From contig NZ_LDRU01000047.1 of the NCBI RefSeq assembly GCF_001476285.1, positions 1 through 32,301 of the forward strand: a stretch of DNA of 32,301 nt. Reading direction: 5' to 3'. Below the pieces are notes generated by a model that saw nothing but the letters and a program-made list of their open reading frames with translations, had not been told where the DNA came from and did no database searches. Source of the stretch: Microbacterium testaceum. Lineage in GTDB: Bacteria; Actinomycetota; Actinomycetes; Actinomycetales; Microbacteriaceae. The translations under genes were made by a program, and so were the position numbers. The first letter of the stretch is position 1; each line of letters begins with the position of its first letter. Positions 30,778-32,301 of the stretch are shown one piece after another.

Positions 30778-31581
30778 TCACATGTGCGCGTACCGCGCGC
30801 GGGCGAAGCAGAAGAGGCCGTAGACGACGAGGCCCGCACCGACGAGCCACAGAACGACCTGTCCGAACGGCAGACCCGCGAGCGAACGCAGGGCGGCATC
30901 GAGTCCGCCGGCGGTCGACGGGTCGTGCTTCAGCGCGGCGACCACGAACAGCACGCCCGCCACGCCGACGGCCACCCCCTTGGCGATGTACCCCACCATG
31001 CCGAAGGTGCGGATGCCGCGCCCCGCCGCCCCGCCGGGGATCGACATGTGCTTCTCGAACGCCTTCGTGAACCCGCGCACGACGAAGGCCACGCCGACCG
31101 CGGCGACGCCGAGGCCGACCACGACGAGCAGCACGACCCCGGCGGGGTTCGACAGCAGCTGCGCGGACATCGTCTGCGACGACTGCGACGAGCTCGAGTG
31201 TCCGCCGAGCGCGACGGTGAGAGCGGTGAACGCGATCGCGGCGTAGGCGACGGCGGTACCGACGAACTTCGCGCGATGCGCCCAGCGCTTCTTGGCATCC
31301 GGGTCCTGCTCGACGATCGCCTCGGCGATCTGCCACACCGCGAGCGCGGCCAGGCCGACGACGACGACCCAGAGCAGCACCACCCCCGCGGGAGCCTGAG
31401 CGACCTTCTCCAACGCCCCGCTCTGGTCGGCGCTGTCGCCGCCGGACCCGGTTGCGATCGAGATCGCGATCACCCCGATCAGCAGGTGGAGCAGGCCGAG
31501 CACGACGTACCCGACGCGCGCGGCGATCTCGAAAGCGGTCGAGTCCTGCGCCCTGTTCGCGGCGGCCGAGGGAGTGGTCAT
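30778..31581 (-). CDS. DUF1206 membrane protein (267 aa)
   Basis: This integral membrane protein has six helices in three similar two-helix units; each unit starts with a short segment such as ARVGYVVLGLLHLLIG, AKFVGTAVAYAAIAFTALTV or GMVGYIAKGVAVGVAG and ends with a helix like GVVLLWVVVVGLAALAVWQI. This threefold repeat is the DUF1206 pattern. The function is unknown. The ATG at 31581 follows TACGGT by 6 nt and fits the usual short N-terminus (MTTPSAAANRAQ); a longer open frame would overlap the PAP2 gene. It lies 16 nt downstream of the PAP2 gene on the same strand, and its own -10 box sits in that gap, so it can be transcribed separately. Confidence 0.88.
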   Translation of the reverse strand: MTTPSAAANRAQDSTAFEIAARVGYVVLGLLHLLIGVIAISIATGSGGDSADQSGALEKVAQAPAGVVLLWVVVVGLAALAVWQIAEAIVEQDPDAKKRWAHRAKFVGTAVAYAAIAFTALTVALGGHSSSSQSSQTMSAQLLSNPAGVVLLVVVGLGVAAVGVAFVVRGFTKAFEKHMSIPGGAAGRGIRTFGMVGYIAKGVAVGVAGVLFVVAALKHDPSTAGGLDAALRSLAGLPFGQVVLWLVGAGLVVYGLFCFARARYAHM

Positions 31582-31587
31582 CCGGGA

Positions 31588-31593
31588 ACCGTA
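31588..31593 (-). promoter_or_regulatory. -10 box TACGGT for the DUF1206 gene
   Basis: On the minus strand TACGGT ends 6 nt before the ATG at 31581, inside the 16-nt gap after the PAP2 gene; this suggests a leaderless internal promoter. Confidence 0.45.
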
Positions 31594-31597
31594 GCCC

Positions 31598-32275
31598 TCA
31601 CGCGCTCGTCGCGGTGAGGCGTTGCGCGCGACGCTCGCGAACCACTTGGATGAGCGCCCACACGAACGTCGAGACCGCGATCCCTTCGAGAGCACCGGCG
31701 ACGACGTCCGAGAGCCAGTGCGCGTGCAGGTAGGTACGACTCCACATCATCAGCACCACCCAGACGACCCCGGCGATCCACACCCATCGGCGTCGCAGGA
31801 TCAGACCGAGCACGACGGCGATGGTCGTCGCGACCGCCGTGTGGCCCGAGGGGAAGGACGTCGCCATCGTCTCTGCCAGGGAGTCGGCGGGCCGCTGCCG
31901 AGCGATGATGGCGGCCATCGGCGCGCCGATCGCGACGACGAGGGCGATGGATGACGCGACCGTCAGCGCGTCCCACGGACGGCGGCGCACCGCGAAGACG
32001 ATCGTCGTCGCCACCCCGATCACGATCATGCCGATCGTGCCGCCCACGATCGCGGGGATCCACGCGAGGATCACGCCCACCGGGGTCGCGATCCCCGCCA
32101 TCGCGGCATCCCACCACACGTCGACGTCGAGGGCCGTGTGTCCGTTCAGCGCGACGGCGAGGCGCAGGGCGACGAACGCGACCGTGGCCAGCGCGCCGAC
32201 GACGAGGGCGACGGTGCGGCGAGCATCCGCGGCGACGACCGGGGGCGCCGCGGCGTCGATCGGTGTGACATCCAT
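31598..32275 (-). CDS. PAP2-superfamily membrane phosphatase (225 aa)
   Basis: This lipid-phosphatase-like membrane protein has about six helices. Motif 2 is SFPSGHTAVAT (Pro142-Ser143-Gly144-His145) and motif 3 is SRTYLHAHWLSDVVAG (Ser179-Arg180 to His186 and Asp190), both intact. Motif 1, normally K-x6-RP, reads AAIIARQRP, with Ala121 where the Lys is expected; Arg126 is nearby and may compensate. Members dephosphorylate undecaprenyl pyrophosphate, phosphatidic acid or similar lipids at the outer face of the membrane; the substrate is unknown. The ATG at 32275 has CAGCAT 6 nt upstream, similar to other near-match -10 boxes here. The upstream context is cut by the window edge. Confidence 0.9.
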   Translation of the reverse strand: MDVTPIDAAAPPVVAADARRTVALVVGALATVAFVALRLAVALNGHTALDVDVWWDAAMAGIATPVGVILAWIPAIVGGTIGMIVIGVATTIVFAVRRRPWDALTVASSIALVVAIGAPMAAIIARQRPADSLAETMATSFPSGHTAVATTIAVVLGLILRRRWVWIAGVVWVVLMMWSRTYLHAHWLSDVVAGALEGIAVSTFVWALIQVVRERRAQRLTATSA

Positions 32276-32301
32276 CCCGGAATGCTGACAGGACCGGATG
32301 C

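Overview
The window is high-GC actinobacterial DNA. The best guess is Microbacteriaceae, probably Microbacterium: three small proteins of a family I associate with that group (DUF7882-type), a glgX-treY-treZ trehalose cluster, many genes with a -10 box only 6-7 nt from the start codon, and the recurrent heptamer GGATGCC/GGCATCC. This assignment is inference from style, not from a marker gene. No rRNA, tRNA, CRISPR array, transposase or phage gene was seen; the region reads as ordinary chromosome with some accessory modules.

Layout. 1-4069: end of a secreted CocE/X-Pro-dipeptidyl-peptidase-type hydrolase, a class I glutamine amidotransferase, a tandem palindromic repeat, a TspO-like membrane protein and a long inverted repeat. 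4070-12815 (minus strand): a small (p)ppGpp synthetase with a tiny acidic protein upstream, two translationally coupled genes of unknown function, then glgX-treY-treZ, which turns glycogen/maltodextrin into trehalose. 12935-15477: three DUF7882-type paralogues, two divergent MarR regulators and a DUF3072 protein. 15557-17702: an alpha/beta hydrolase and a FUSC-type membrane protein. 17883-24260: a carbohydrate operon (binding lipoprotein, two permeases, class II aldolase, ADP-dependent-type sugar kinase) with a divergent DeoR regulator, a recognisable promoter and an intercistronic hairpin. 24509-26891: a TasA-like SipW-type secreted protein and an archaeal/SipW-type signal peptidase that carries a second, substrate-like membrane segment and a LamG domain. 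26970-32275: APC permease, YtcJ-type amidohydrolase, TetR regulator, DUF1206 membrane protein and a PAP2 phosphatase.

How the genes fit together. GlgX debranches alpha-glucan, TreY converts the free chain end to a trehalosyl unit and TreZ releases trehalose. The 17.9-24.3 kb operon would import a sugar (no ATPase is encoded here, so a shared one is presumed), phosphorylate a sugar or sugar phosphate and split a bisphosphate, under DeoR control. The amidohydrolase and APC permease look like an uptake-and-hydrolysis pair under a divergent TetR.

The most unusual item is the signal peptidase at 25170-26891. Its fifth membrane segment and the residues after it copy the signal/cleavage region of the neighbouring TasA-like protein, suggesting that the peptidase processes its own LamG domain off the membrane. 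This is a prediction from sequence only.
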